54,728 nt of DNA from an uncultured Bacteroidales bacterium. Lineage in GTDB: Bacteria > Bacteroidota > Bacteroidia > Bacteroidales > Paludibacteraceae. The DNA is taken from assembly GCA_946404495.1 (NCBI GenBank), contig CAMJDT010000007.1, positions 1 to 54,728 of the forward strand, given 5' to 3'. Positions 1 to 7,016 of this stretch are shown in pieces; position 1 is the first letter of the stretch, and the number at the start of each line of letters is the position of its first letter. A program made the position numbers and the translations under genes. The notes under the pieces are model-generated. The model saw only the letters and a program-made list of their open reading frames with translations. It made no database searches and was not told the DNA's origin.

Positions 1-31
1 CGCGAGCATCACCCGCCATGAGGCGTTCCAT
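1..31 (-). CDS. Start of an unidentified gene cut by the window edge
   Basis: An ATG at 31 opens a frame (MERLMAGDAR) that runs off the left edge, just after the stop of the winged-helix gene. Only ten codons are visible. It would be the fourth gene of a leftward run with tight spacing. A competing ATG at 53 overlaps the upstream TAA but closes after 14 codons, so the start at 31 is preferred. No function can be assigned. Confidence 0.25.
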   Translation of the reverse strand, partial: MERLMAGDAR

Positions 32-52
32 TTGGCGGCATTTTTGCCGCCA

Positions 53-844
53 TTATTCACTATGCTCCTTACTTTCCTTTTTCTTCGGCGGTTCTTTGAG
101 TGCAAAGTCTTGGATATCGCGCAATGAATAAATGCCGTATGATCCGTTATAGAAGGCCGTTTTGGCTTCCCCGCTTGCGAGTTTCATACCTCCTTCGGAT
201 GTGCCGTTGAGGTTGACGGGCTGCGGGTTGAAGGCGGAGAGCGTCCAATCGAGTCGCGGTCTGAACCAACCGTTCGGGTCGTTGAGTACCTCAAAGAGTC
301 GGAGGCGCTTCCATAAGGGGAATTTTTCCCAGAGATTGCGTGAATCGTTGATCGTCGCCTCAGATAGTTGGCAGTTGCCTACTCGCTTGCGATAAAAGAA
401 AAGGAGTCTTTCAAAAGAAGAAAGGTCGGTGGGGTTAGGCGTCGCGATTGTATCGCGCGCAATATTCTCATTATTTCTCATTTTATTATTATTTATTTTA
501 TTATTAATAGGGGGTACGGGAGCCGTATTTTTTTGTACGGGAGCCGTATTTTTTTGTACGGGAGCCGTATCATTTTGTACGGGAGCCGTATTGGGTAGTA
601 CGGTAGCCGTATAGGTTTCACCGTTTTGATTCACAAGCCCCCTCGTTAGTAGTTTGCTAAGTTGATCGCGAACGGTTGTCAGCGGGAGTTCAAGTTGAGC
701 AGCCAAATCGTTTGGTGTACCGCACCAGGCACCCTTCACCTGCGTGTAGTTAGCGATGTGCGCGTACACGAGGCGAAGCGGGAGGTTTCGTGTGCCGAGG
801 ATGGCCACGATCTCTTGGTGCCTGATGTTAGTGTGATAGCTCAT
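53..844 (-). CDS. Winged-helix replication-initiator-like protein (phage/plasmid type)
   Basis: This 263-residue protein has an N-terminal helix-turn-helix region at about residues 8-75 (LRLVYAHIANYTQ, then LAAQLELPLTTVRDQLSKLL), resembling the DNA-binding domains of phage and plasmid replication proteins. A low-complexity linker of NTAPVQK heptads follows (about residues 83-111), then an Asn/Lys-rich stretch. The C-terminal domain, from about 140 to 263, is not recognised; it is rich in Trp and Phe and carries FERLLFFYRKRVG. The arrangement of wHTH, linker and C-terminal domain suits a replication or transcription accessory protein of a mobile element. It starts 4 bases after the stop of the 31-residue gene, so it is probably co-transcribed. 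The exact role is inferred; that it is a real gene is fairly sure. Confidence 0.7.
   Translation of the reverse strand: MSYHTNIRHQEIVAILGTRNLPLRLVYAHIANYTQVKGAWCGTPNDLAAQLELPLTTVRDQLSKLLTRGLVNQNGETYTATVLPNTAPVQNDTAPVQKNTAPVQKNTAPVPPINNKINNNKMRNNENIARDTIATPNPTDLSSFERLLFFYRKRVGNCQLSEATINDSRNLWEKFPLWKRLRLFEVLNDPNGWFRPRLDWTLSAFNPQPVNLNGTSEGGMKLASGEAKTAFYNGSYGIYSLRDIQDFALKEPPKKKESKEHSE
514..618. repeat. Five 21-base tandem repeats coding a heptapeptide linker
   Basis: Units of exactly 21 bases begin at 514, 535, 556, 577 and 598, each starting GTACGGGAGCCGTAT (the last has one change). Read on the minus strand they encode NTAPVQK-type heptads in the linker of the winged-helix protein. The period is a multiple of three, so copy-number change would keep the frame. 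Confidence 0.9.
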
Positions 845-848
845 TTAC

Positions 849-944
849 TTAGCGCTTGCGGATATATCGAATCAGCTCATCTATCCTTGCCTCTTCCTCC
901 GCACTCGGAGTCTCATATTCGGATTCAGAGATAGTATATGCCAT
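849..944 (-). CDS. Small acidic protein of 31 residues
   Basis: A short frame begins MAYTISESEYETPSAEEE and ends in IRKR. It fits exactly between the stop of the 137-residue gene (946) and the ATG of the winged-helix gene (844). A purine-rich TTGGAG lies just before its ATG, which is more ribosome-site-like than most starts here. The N-terminal half is acidic and the tail basic. The family is not recognised. Tight packing in a leftward operon of likely phage or plasmid origin supports it as a real gene. Confidence 0.5.
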   Translation of the reverse strand: MAYTISESEYETPSAEEEARIDELIRYIRKR

Positions 945-945
945 C

Positions 946-1359
946 TTACTCCAAGCAGCATTTGAGGGTGTAGTCGAAGCGGGTGAAGCGCTTGGCGAAC
1001 TTCGTTTTGAAGGCATCGTAGAAGCCCTTGATGGTCTTGGTGAGAGCTTTCGCCTGGGCGCTATAGCCGCTCTGCTCACGGAGGCGCTTGCGGTAGTTGA
1101 CGGCATCCTCGTCGCGGCTGGTCGTGATGTCGGGCGCGGTGTCGGAGGGGTTTTCGGGGTCTTTTTCTAAGATCGGATCCTTGTCGAGGATGAAGACTCC
1201 TACCCTGTCGAGGGCGAACTTACCGCCGTCGGGTTGGATGAGTTTGGCTTCCTCGATTGCGAGGGGTTTCACACGTTCGATTTGAGCCTTGATGGCTTTC
1301 TCTTGGGTACGCAGGTCATAGAGTGCTGCGAGATTTTGGGTGGTTAATTCAGTTGTCAT
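946..1359 (-). CDS. Unrecognised coiled-coil-prone protein, probably phage-related
   Basis: This 137-residue protein opens with a helical, charged region (LAALYDLRTQEKAIKAQIERVKPLAIEEA) and then a short segment mentioning its own glycine turn (QPDGGKFALDRVGVFILDKD). The middle is acidic and proline-rich, and the C-terminal third is very basic (KALTKTIKGFYDAFKTKFAKRF). The order resembles small accessory proteins in phage early regions, such as nuclease-inhibitor or recombination accessory proteins, but no family is named with confidence. It is first in a run with the 31-residue gene and the winged-helix gene, overlapping neither and separated by 1 base from the next start. No Bacteroidota -7 element was seen directly upstream. 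Confidence 0.6.
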   Translation of the reverse strand: MTTELTTQNLAALYDLRTQEKAIKAQIERVKPLAIEEAKLIQPDGGKFALDRVGVFILDKDPILEKDPENPSDTAPDITTSRDEDAVNYRKRLREQSGYSAQAKALTKTIKGFYDAFKTKFAKRFTRFDYTLKCCLE

Positions 1360-1390
1360 AAAATTGAAAATTTTAAATTGTTATTAATAG

Positions 1391-1422
1391 GTCCAAATAG
1401 CCCAATAACCAAATGACCAAAT
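1391..1422. repeat. 8-base degenerate tandem repeat in an intergenic spacer
   Basis: Four successive units read GTCCAAAT, AGCCCAAT, AACCAAAT and GACCAAAT. AAATGGTA words continue to about 1460. The spacer 1360-1465 holds nothing else recognisable. It is a member of the short tandem repeat family described in the findings. Confidence 0.7.
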
Positions 1423-1465
1423 AAATGGTAAATGGTACATGACTAAATGGTAAATAGTTTAATTT

Positions 1466-2101
1466 TTAATTAAAGCAGTCAGATTCTTGCATCCGTTGCA
1501 TTCGGATCCGGTGCGCACGGCTATAGCGGGCGCTTAGCTGATTTTTTTGCTCTCGTCGTTTGTCACTAAGCCGGTTCCAACCGCGAGATTGGCGGAGGCG
1601 TTGTTGGTTACACTCAGGCGTGACCCACTCTAAATTAGAGGGGAGGTTGTTCTGACGGTTGTTGTCTCGATGATCGGTGACGTCCTTGTGCTCGGGATCA
1701 TCGTTTGGGCAGCATACGAGCGCCACGAGGCGATGAACATAGAAATTCTTTTTGCCGTGCTCAGTGTATAAGGTTACGCGTAGATATCCGTTTTTATAGT
1801 ATTTATACTCACCGCTCGCGTATCTAATAGCCTGATGCTCCTCCCATTGTGAGGCCTCGTACCATCGTTGGGAGCGGTGGTCGTAGCCAAGGATGCGCAC
1901 GCGCTGCTCTTTAGAGTTAGGAGTGTTTTGCGACATACCGGAGGCAGGCACCTCGAGGTAGTAGCTGACGTTTTTAGTGCCCGCGTAGGCACTTAGGTTA
2001 AATAGGATACCGGTGATTTCTTCCGGCAGGACTTGCTTGCGCTTTCGGCGCTGTTTGGGTGGTTTTGTTTCCATTGCAGTAGGATTTTTGGGGTTACACA
2101 T
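1466..2101 (-). CDS. HNH endonuclease (homing-type, HNH_3-like)
   Basis: This is a 211-residue protein. The C-terminal half contains the HNH signature FYVHRLVALVCC at about residue 120, then DVTDHRDNNRQNNLPSNLEW and VTPECNQQ, which is the His...Asp-His...Asn pattern with the NL.W motif of HNH_3 homing nucleases found in phages and mobile elements. A basic region (KQRRKRKQ) lies near the N-terminus and a very basic Arg-rich tail follows the nuclease domain; both probably bind DNA. The first ATG is at 2101, but the ATG at 2074 (METKPPKQ) is equally possible. A TATTTTTG -7 element lies just upstream. It likely cuts DNA in a mobile-element context; the target is unknown. Confidence 0.85.
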   Translation of the reverse strand: MCNPKNPTAMETKPPKQRRKRKQVLPEEITGILFNLSAYAGTKNVSYYLEVPASGMSQNTPNSKEQRVRILGYDHRSQRWYEASQWEEHQAIRYASGEYKYYKNGYLRVTLYTEHGKKNFYVHRLVALVCCPNDDPEHKDVTDHRDNNRQNNLPSNLEWVTPECNQQRLRQSRGWNRLSDKRREQKNQLSARYSRAHRIRMQRMQESDCFN

Positions 2102-2115
2102 TTCAAAAATCGCTG

Positions 2116-2123
2116 CAAAAATA
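2116..2123 (-). promoter_or_regulatory. Bacteroidota -7 element for the HNH gene
   Basis: On the minus strand the bases read TATTTTTG followed by CAGCG, matching TAnnTTTG. It lies 15-22 bases before the first ATG of the HNH gene. No clear -33 TTG was seen. Confidence 0.5.
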
Positions 2124-2170
2124 CGGAATTTAAGCGGATAGGAAGGTATATTCAGAATGCCTTTCCCGCA

Positions 2171-2210
2171 GAAGATTGCGGAAGATTATAGAAGATTGTA
2201 TAGGATTATC
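2171..2210. repeat. 10-base tandem repeat
   Basis: Four units fall in register: GAAGATTGCG, GAAGATTATA, GAAGATTGTA and TAGGATTATC. They lie in the spacer upstream of the HNH gene. The period is longer than the 7-base family but the style is the same. Confidence 0.75.
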
Positions 2211-2238
2211 AAAAAGACTGAAAAAGATTATCACACAT

Positions 2239-2267
2239 AAAAAAAAGCACCCCGAAATGAGGTGCTT
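2239..2267 (-). terminator. Rho-independent terminator (leftward)
   Basis: Read leftward, AAGCACC pairs with GGTGCTT around a short loop and is followed by eight T. It sits about 20 bases after the stop of the A8-interrupted gene. Confidence 0.8.
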
Positions 2268-2286
2268 GCGTACAAGTGGAAATGCA

Positions 2287-2731
2287 TCAATCTCGTACGT
2301 TGAAATAGTTCATAAAGTTCTTTTTGGAGAAGCCTGGGGTAGATGAATCCGACATACCTAACCGCAGCAGTTCGGCATACATGGCTTCGGGTTTGACATT
2401 CAGATAGACCTTGCTGTCATGCTTCATCTGCATGAGATACTTACAGATCTCGGGTAGGGGAAAATGATGCACGAGATTGACTAATTCGCAATGGATCTGC
2501 CGTCGTTCCTCTGTGGAAACGATAGAGGGATGGATGTACTTGAATAGTTCCTCGTTGGGATTGTCGTCCTGTTTGATGACATCTTCCGTCACCATGGTTG
2601 TGGTTAACGAAGGTGTGACTTTGAGCGTTAATACGAAGGTCACCTGTTTTTGTGACGTGAGTTCGCTTGCCTTATCCAGCAAGGCAATCAGTTGTGGGAA
2701 CTCGATGTCCCCGAGTATTTTTTTTACTCAT
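2287..2731 (-). CDS. Unknown protein whose frame is broken by an A8 run near the start
   Basis: The long frame has no ATG: it can be read from a TTG at 2682 (131 residues), yet a protein-like sequence (ILGDIEFPQLIALLDKASEL) continues upstream in the same frame to an A8 run at 2718-2725. An ATG at 2731 gives ATG AGT plus the A run; with seven A's instead of eight it would read MSKKILGDIEF straight into the long frame. As written, the ATG frame stops after 19 codons. Explanations are a homopolymer error, a recent mutation, or slippage at A8. The product is a charged, helical protein of about 147 residues with no recognised family. It has a good promoter upstream and a terminator downstream, which suggests it is expressed. 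Confidence 0.6.
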
Positions 2732-2816
2732 AATAATATTAGTTTTAGTTGTTTATAATATCGACCCGCACATAATTACCGCGGATTTCTGTTAGCGTCT
2801 GTATTCATTTCCGCTG

Positions 2817-2824
2817 CAAAGGTA
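2817..2824 (-). promoter_or_regulatory. Bacteroidota promoter for the A8-interrupted gene
   Basis: The minus strand reads TACCTTTG followed by CAGCGG, the exact consensus -7 element. It lies about 85 bases before the ATG at 2731. The -33 region is AT-rich with TGTGTTAG rather than TTTGCATAT. Confidence 0.65.
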
Positions 2825-2897
2825 CTAAAAAAATGTCTAACACAGTAAATTTTAGAATTAAAATTTTACTTTTTTTGCGCTTTGGGTACGATTTTAC

Positions 2898-2929
2898 TTG
2901 CATATATGAAAAAAAAAGTAGTAATTTTG
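2898..2929 (+). promoter_or_regulatory. Strong Bacteroidota promoter reading rightward
   Basis: TTGCATATAT at 2898-2907 and TAATTTTG at 2922-2929 are spaced as in the other promoters of the window; the one before recQ has the same TTGCATATATGAAAA core. No annotated rightward gene follows, only the hairpin RNA at 2937-2990. Confidence 0.75.
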
Positions 2930-2936
2930 CACCGCA

Positions 2937-2990
2937 GTCCCGGTAATTCCTCTCCCAGATTTGATGCTGGTGATGAATCCGGGTTTTTTA
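2937..2990 (+). ncRNA. Candidate short self-terminating RNA of about 55 bases
   Basis: Transcription from the promoter at 2898-2929 should begin near 2937. The first bases contain CCCGG then ATTC, which pair with GAATCCGGG at 2975-2983 and are directly followed by six T, a terminator. An inner CCAG/CTGG hairpin lies between. The product would be a stand-alone small RNA or an attenuated leader. No known family is recognised. Confidence 0.4.
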
Positions 2991-3033
2991 TTTATGGTGC
3001 CTACATGATAATCTCGTAACCGTACTTGGTTGG

Positions 3034-3123
3034 ATGAACACAGATATTCAACAATGGCTGGAATCAATCGATCCGTTCGATAACGTCTGCGCAAACATCC
3101 GTAAAGATATGGGATGGAAGTAG
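3034..3123 (+). CDS. Possible 29-residue peptide downstream of the small RNA
   Basis: ATG at 3034 opens a frame beginning MNTDIQQWLESIDPFDNV and ending GWK. It lies after the terminator-like hairpin of the small RNA and before a second hairpin at 3152-3171 (CCGGCCTC with GAGGTCGG). It would be expressed only on read-through. The composition looks protein-like, but the length gives little support. Confidence 0.25.
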   Translation: MNTDIQQWLESIDPFDNVCANIRKDMGWK

Positions 3124-3182
3124 ATCTGCGAGCTTAGGGTAAATCTTAACACCGGCCTCTAATGAGGTCGGCTGATAGGTAT

Positions 3183-3218
3183 AAAAAAAGAGGCGGAGCA
3201 CGATGACGTGCTTCGCCT
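3183..3218 (-). terminator. Rho-independent terminator after the type IX cargo gene
   Basis: Read leftward, a 12-base stem (AGGCGGAGCACG pairing with CGTGCTTCGCCT, one G-T) with a 4-base loop is followed by seven T. It lies 26 bases after the stop at 3244 and ends the leftward RHS-locus transcript. Confidence 0.85.
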
Positions 3219-3243
3219 TTGGGATTTGGTATAAGCCTGATGG

Positions 3244-4521
3244 CTATGGGATTATCAGTTTTGCAGTTGCTACACATAGACCCGACTGAATGAGGCGGAG
3301 ATGATAGACTCCGGAGGGGAGAGTGATACGAGCGAGGGCAGCAGAAGATGAGCCGGAGAAGGTGGTGATATACTTACCGGCTGAATCATAGAGCATACAG
3401 GTAACGGGGGCATCAGTCGGCAGGTTATACGAGACTGCTATGCTCTGCTCATTTGCCAAATAGGTCGCCGAGGCCGATGAGGCGGTACCGGATTGGTTGT
3501 TCGCGCCGGATATCTCTTGACGGAAATCCGGACAGGTGTGAGAGACGAAAGTGAACTCCAGGAGCGTATCCGGCATAAGGGTATAGCATGCACGGAGTTC
3601 GGCATCGGTGCTATCGGGCAAGATGATAGTCCTCACCCACCCCGCTTCGTCCAAGAGACCGAGCATCAGTGTATCGGTCAGTATGGAGAGAGAGGCATCG
3701 GCGCAGAGCGAGATGGGAGTCGTGAGATTATGCGTCCGCATTCTCCATGTTCGTGCCATCCGATAAAGGGTATCGGACAGAGAGAAGTAACGGCCGTTAT
3801 CATCGTCACCCACGAGCGCATACGCACCCTCGGACAGGTGGGTAGCGGATAAGGATACGAGTGCATCCTCGCGGCTACGGGATGTGGCTGTCGCGAGGCC
3901 GCTTATACTATCCCATCCGATGCCTATGATACGATGGCAGAAACGCTCATCGCGGACGGGATGCCAAAGGGTATCCAAGAAGGGCGTGACGTAGGGTACT
4001 TCGGTGAGCGAGATGCCATGTCGGATGGCGAGAAGGGTCAGAAATACAGCTGACTCATCGCGCGATAGGGAGCGCGGGAAATAAGCCAATTCGTCAAAGC
4101 GGATGCGGGAGGGGAGCGAATCGCAGGGACCGAGGTTGAAAGTAAGAGACGATGCGGTATCGGGGTGCAGACTCTGGCGGTAGTGGTAGATGCTATAGCG
4201 GGAGAAGTCGCGCGATTGGGACGAGCGGAGTACTCCGCCGGCAGAGAAGACGCCATCGGTCAGGACGCCATGCAGCACGCTGTCGCCCGAGGTCAGATAC
4301 CAGAGTACCTGACTGCTATCGGGTTCATCGGAGCGCATAACGGAATAGACCGTATAGGCTACGGAGTTAGGGACTTCGTACGACAGGACGGAGTCCGTCG
4401 CGGGGTTAATGACTTGCGCAGCGGTATCCCGCAACCACAACTCGGGCTGCGGGAATGTCTGCGCATTGAGCGGCAAAATGAATGCCACTATGAGGAGGTA
4501 TATGATAAAGTTTTGTTTCAT
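3244..4521 (-). CDS. Secreted protein with a type IX secretion C-terminal sorting domain
   Basis: About 425 residues from the ATG at 4521 (MKQNFIIYLLIVAFILPLNAQ, a clear signal peptide; an ATG at 4530 adds three residues). The middle has a FDELAYFPRSLSRDESAVF segment followed by IRHGISL, matching the 'lower strand, ladder helix, YGI-SL' pattern seen in many Bacteroidota surface proteins. The last 80 or so residues (YDSAGKYITTFSG, then ITLPSGVYHLRLIQSG) are a T9SS type A sorting domain. The protein should cross the outer membrane and be released or anchored. GC content is higher than in the toxin/immunity genes upstream. It is the last gene of the RHS locus; its role there is unknown. Confidence 0.8.
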   Translation of the reverse strand: MKQNFIIYLLIVAFILPLNAQTFPQPELWLRDTAAQVINPATDSVLSYEVPNSVAYTVYSVMRSDEPDSSQVLWYLTSGDSVLHGVLTDGVFSAGGVLRSSQSRDFSRYSIYHYRQSLHPDTASSLTFNLGPCDSLPSRIRFDELAYFPRSLSRDESAVFLTLLAIRHGISLTEVPYVTPFLDTLWHPVRDERFCHRIIGIGWDSISGLATATSRSREDALVSLSATHLSEGAYALVGDDDNGRYFSLSDTLYRMARTWRMRTHNLTTPISLCADASLSILTDTLMLGLLDEAGWVRTIILPDSTDAELRACYTLMPDTLLEFTFVSHTCPDFRQEISGANNQSGTASSASATYLANEQSIAVSYNLPTDAPVTCMLYDSAGKYITTFSGSSSAALARITLPSGVYHLRLIQSGLCVATAKLIIP

Positions 4522-4575
4522 AGACAACATAATAGTTCTAATCTGTTACAATCTAATTAATGATTTACGCAAAAA

Positions 4576-5433
4576 TTATCTAAACAAATCAATAGGGAGC
4601 TCTGCCAATAGACATAGTCGTCTCAAAATTTCTTCAATATAATTTTCTGGAATCTTAAAAAAAATTATCCCTTGCGGAACGCCATACGGGTTTTTATAAA
4701 ACAGTTTTTCAGCGAAATACGTTCCATCAGATGCCTTCCCATAATTAATTATTCCTGTTGGGGAGAAATACTTATCATCATAGTGTAATGAATCGACTCT
4801 ATTCACATATTCAATCGCTTTTACTTGGTAATGATAAAGAGGCGTTGACATCATTGCTCCATTAAAATAAAAAGTATAACACGATCTTGCACTATCAATA
4901 GTAACGAGAGCCCCACCATAGATTCCCTCCTCATAATGATTCAAAAACACTCCGGTCATTTTATACCCCATGATATTTATCAGTGAATTTCTAAACAACT
5001 CTAATGGAAGATAATGTGTCATATTGAGTCGCTCTAATAATTCCATATAACTACTCTCGGGAACTTGATAAAAGATAATTCCTTCTCCCATTGACCGTTT
5101 GTTATATATTTTCTCTACAAAATATAATCCATCCGAAGATTGTCCATAATATACATCTCCATAATGAGAGGAATCTAAATGATTAGTCCATACTATATCT
5201 TTAATTTGCTGATTACGAATCGGTGCAACATTCATTATTCCCTTATAGAAAAATGCATAACACTTTTGCACACTGTCTAATCCAATGAGAGATATACCAT
5301 AACGTCCATCATCGTAATTACCAAAATCGGACTCCATAAACTTATAACGCATGAAAAACCTTGGCTCTTCTGCCTTCATTATAAGCGTCATAAATAGATA
5401 AAGTACTAATAACAATTTATTTGATATTTTCAT
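4576..5433 (-). CDS. Candidate immunity protein with a duplicated domain, exported
   Basis: This 285-residue protein begins with a signal peptide (MKISNKLLLVLYLFMTLIMKAEE). The mature part is two copies of one domain of about 120 residues. Both copies share the order of a tyrosine/glycine start, an SC/KCY..F segment, HYxDxYF or HYGDVYYGQ, SDGxYFxEKxxxK, and GIIFxxxPE followed by LxxLPxxLFR. The ATG overlaps the TGA of the upstream RHS fragment (ATGA), the typical coupling of a toxin with its immunity gene. Export to the periplasm fits a toxin that acts there or on surface proteins, here a putative metallopeptidase. The immunity role is inferred from position only. Confidence 0.6.
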   Translation of the reverse strand: MKISNKLLLVLYLFMTLIMKAEEPRFFMRYKFMESDFGNYDDGRYGISLIGLDSVQKCYAFFYKGIMNVAPIRNQQIKDIVWTNHLDSSHYGDVYYGQSSDGLYFVEKIYNKRSMGEGIIFYQVPESSYMELLERLNMTHYLPLELFRNSLINIMGYKMTGVFLNHYEEGIYGGALVTIDSARSCYTFYFNGAMMSTPLYHYQVKAIEYVNRVDSLHYDDKYFSPTGIINYGKASDGTYFAEKLFYKNPYGVPQGIIFFKIPENYIEEILRRLCLLAELPIDLFR

Positions 5434-6935
5434 AATTCACAATTATAGTTAGATGAAGCCTCACTTCGCGCCTTCGTATCATATTGATTTAGGAGATCAT
5501 TGGGATGATCTTCAAAATCCACATCATAAATTGGATATTCAACGCCTGATTTGGGATCAACATAGTTTTCACTGCTACTAGCTCCAATTTTGGGCCTATG
5601 ATGACCAGCAGCACGACCATCGTGCCCATTTGTTTCATATAAATATGCATGTACAAATGCTTCATGAGCCATATTAACCGCAGCAGCCTCACCCTCTAAA
5701 TGATCCCCTGATATTATATTTACTATCATTGGGTCTGGAGATGGATCTTTTTCGGAGCCATACATCTCAGTTACCCCACCTGCATCTTGCATATGAGTTT
5801 GGCCATTTGAAGATTTATCTTGTACCAAAATATTATATGTAACATCAGAATTAGCAAGTGCCTTCAAGGCTGTCATATTATGAGATGTAGATTTACTTCT
5901 ATTGAGACGGCGAACGTTTAATTGCCCGTTTTTATCAAAAGAAACATATCTTCTTTCTGCGCAAGATAACGTACTGGATAATCTGATTTGTGAAGCTTTA
6001 CTGGCTGCTATAACGATATTTCCATCCGGATCCACATACTTTAGCGGATTGCCGTTGCAGTAGGCATACGGAGACAAGTTGATGTATTTATCCAAGAGCG
6101 GGTCAGGTCTGAGCCAAAAACCGCCAGGCCACCAGTAGTAACGTTGCTCTACGTAGTCATAGCCAGTTTCGGCGTCACGTTCCTTGCCGGTAAATTTATA
6201 CCGCACGGAATCCATTCCGTAACGGGAGTCATAGTGGTCGAAAGGAATATCTAATAATGGTTCTCCATAGGGAAGATATGCCAAGAACTGATGCTCGTTC
6301 CCCTTGAAATCAGTAACCCAAGATGTGGAACCTAAATGGTCGGAGTGGTAATAATACACCGGGGCATCGTTTTGATAGGAATAGTCGCAATTTATCGTGT
6401 ATCCCAGCATATCCGTTGAGTGTAATATATCCACCTCCGGCAATTCTACCGGCGCGCAATCGTATTGGACTTTTTCTTCGTATCCGTTAATGGGGGTTGT
6501 GTTTGTTGTCGGCGAATTATAATCCGATTTCTCGCCAAAAGGATATTCCTCTTTTCCGATGTTCCAGAAATTCTGCAAAGCCTCTTCTTCGGGAGATGGT
6601 TTCTCCCATTCATCCGTCGGCGTTATCGTCCAGCAACGGTCACCAATCCGCGACGCTATCCTTTCCGAACCGGCGTAGTAATGGTTGGTATAACCACGTG
6701 GGGTGACTACCATGTATGGCGAGGGATAGAGTACCATATCATCAAAGACTGCCTGTGCTTGCAGCCCGCCGCCGTTCTGTGTGCTGATATTACAGGTGCC
6801 CATAAGCTTGTAGGTGCGTATGCCATCGGCATCATATCCATAGTACCCACAAAAATCGTGCCCGAGTGAGGAAGTGAGCCTGTCAAAATCATTCCAACGA
6901 TGGAAACGGGTTCTATTATTATCGCAATCAACCAT
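5430..6935 (-). CDS. Orphan RHS fragment with an HExxxH metallopeptidase-like toxin tip
   Basis: This 501-residue RHS C-terminal piece carries the core signature GSTSWVTD, then YKFTGKERDAETGYDY, FWLRPDPLLDKY and NPLKYVDPDG at about residue 305, after which the variable toxin tip begins. The tip (about 195 residues) has AHEAFVHAY followed by GHDG, an HExxxH arrangement seen in predicted metallopeptidase tips of Bacteroidota RHS proteins. The frame stays open 27 codons upstream of the ATG, back to the TAG that ends the upstream immunity gene. It therefore looks like a displaced C-terminal cassette rather than a full RHS gene, which would normally exceed 1000 residues. A 179-base stretch is identical to the second RHS fragment. 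Activity is inferred. Confidence 0.75.
   Translation of the reverse strand: MVDCDNNRTRFHRWNDFDRLTSSLGHDFCGYYGYDADGIRTYKLMGTCNISTQNGGGLQAQAVFDDMVLYPSPYMVVTPRGYTNHYYAGSERIASRIGDRCWTITPTDEWEKPSPEEEALQNFWNIGKEEYPFGEKSDYNSPTTNTTPINGYEEKVQYDCAPVELPEVDILHSTDMLGYTINCDYSYQNDAPVYYYHSDHLGSTSWVTDFKGNEHQFLAYLPYGEPLLDIPFDHYDSRYGMDSVRYKFTGKERDAETGYDYVEQRYYWWPGGFWLRPDPLLDKYINLSPYAYCNGNPLKYVDPDGNIVIAASKASQIRLSSTLSCAERRYVSFDKNGQLNVRRLNRSKSTSHNMTALKALANSDVTYNILVQDKSSNGQTHMQDAGGVTEMYGSEKDPSPDPMIVNIISGDHLEGEAAAVNMAHEAFVHAYLYETNGHDGRAAGHHRPKIGASSSENYVDPKSGVEYPIYDVDFEDHPNDLLNQYDTKARSEASSNYNCEL
6685..6863. repeat. 179-base direct repeat shared by the two RHS fragments (copy 1)
   Basis: By eye this stretch is identical to 9371-9549, while the flanking homologous RHS sequence differs at many silent sites. 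The sharp edges suggest gene conversion or recent recombination between the cassettes. Confidence 0.85.
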
Positions 6936-7016
6936 TTGATAGTGCCCCTTCTCTATGCTATAACTATCTGCTGAAAGAGTATAATATATATTACCGTGAA
7001 CTAGTGAACTGAATTT

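Noticed and set aside
514..618. Tandem repeats considered as a CRISPR array or plasmid iterons
   Set aside because: The repeats are head to tail with no spacers and sit inside a coding frame coding regular heptads; no cas genes are near.
1..2731. A complete prophage or conjugative element
   Set aside because: Only replication-like, HNH and unknown small genes are seen; there is no integrase, capsid, relaxase or attachment site in the window.
2894..3094. A 66-residue leftward frame across the small-RNA region
   Set aside because: It is Arg-rich at the start, ends in the promoter, and has no promoter of its own; it is a shadow of the promoter and hairpin sequence.
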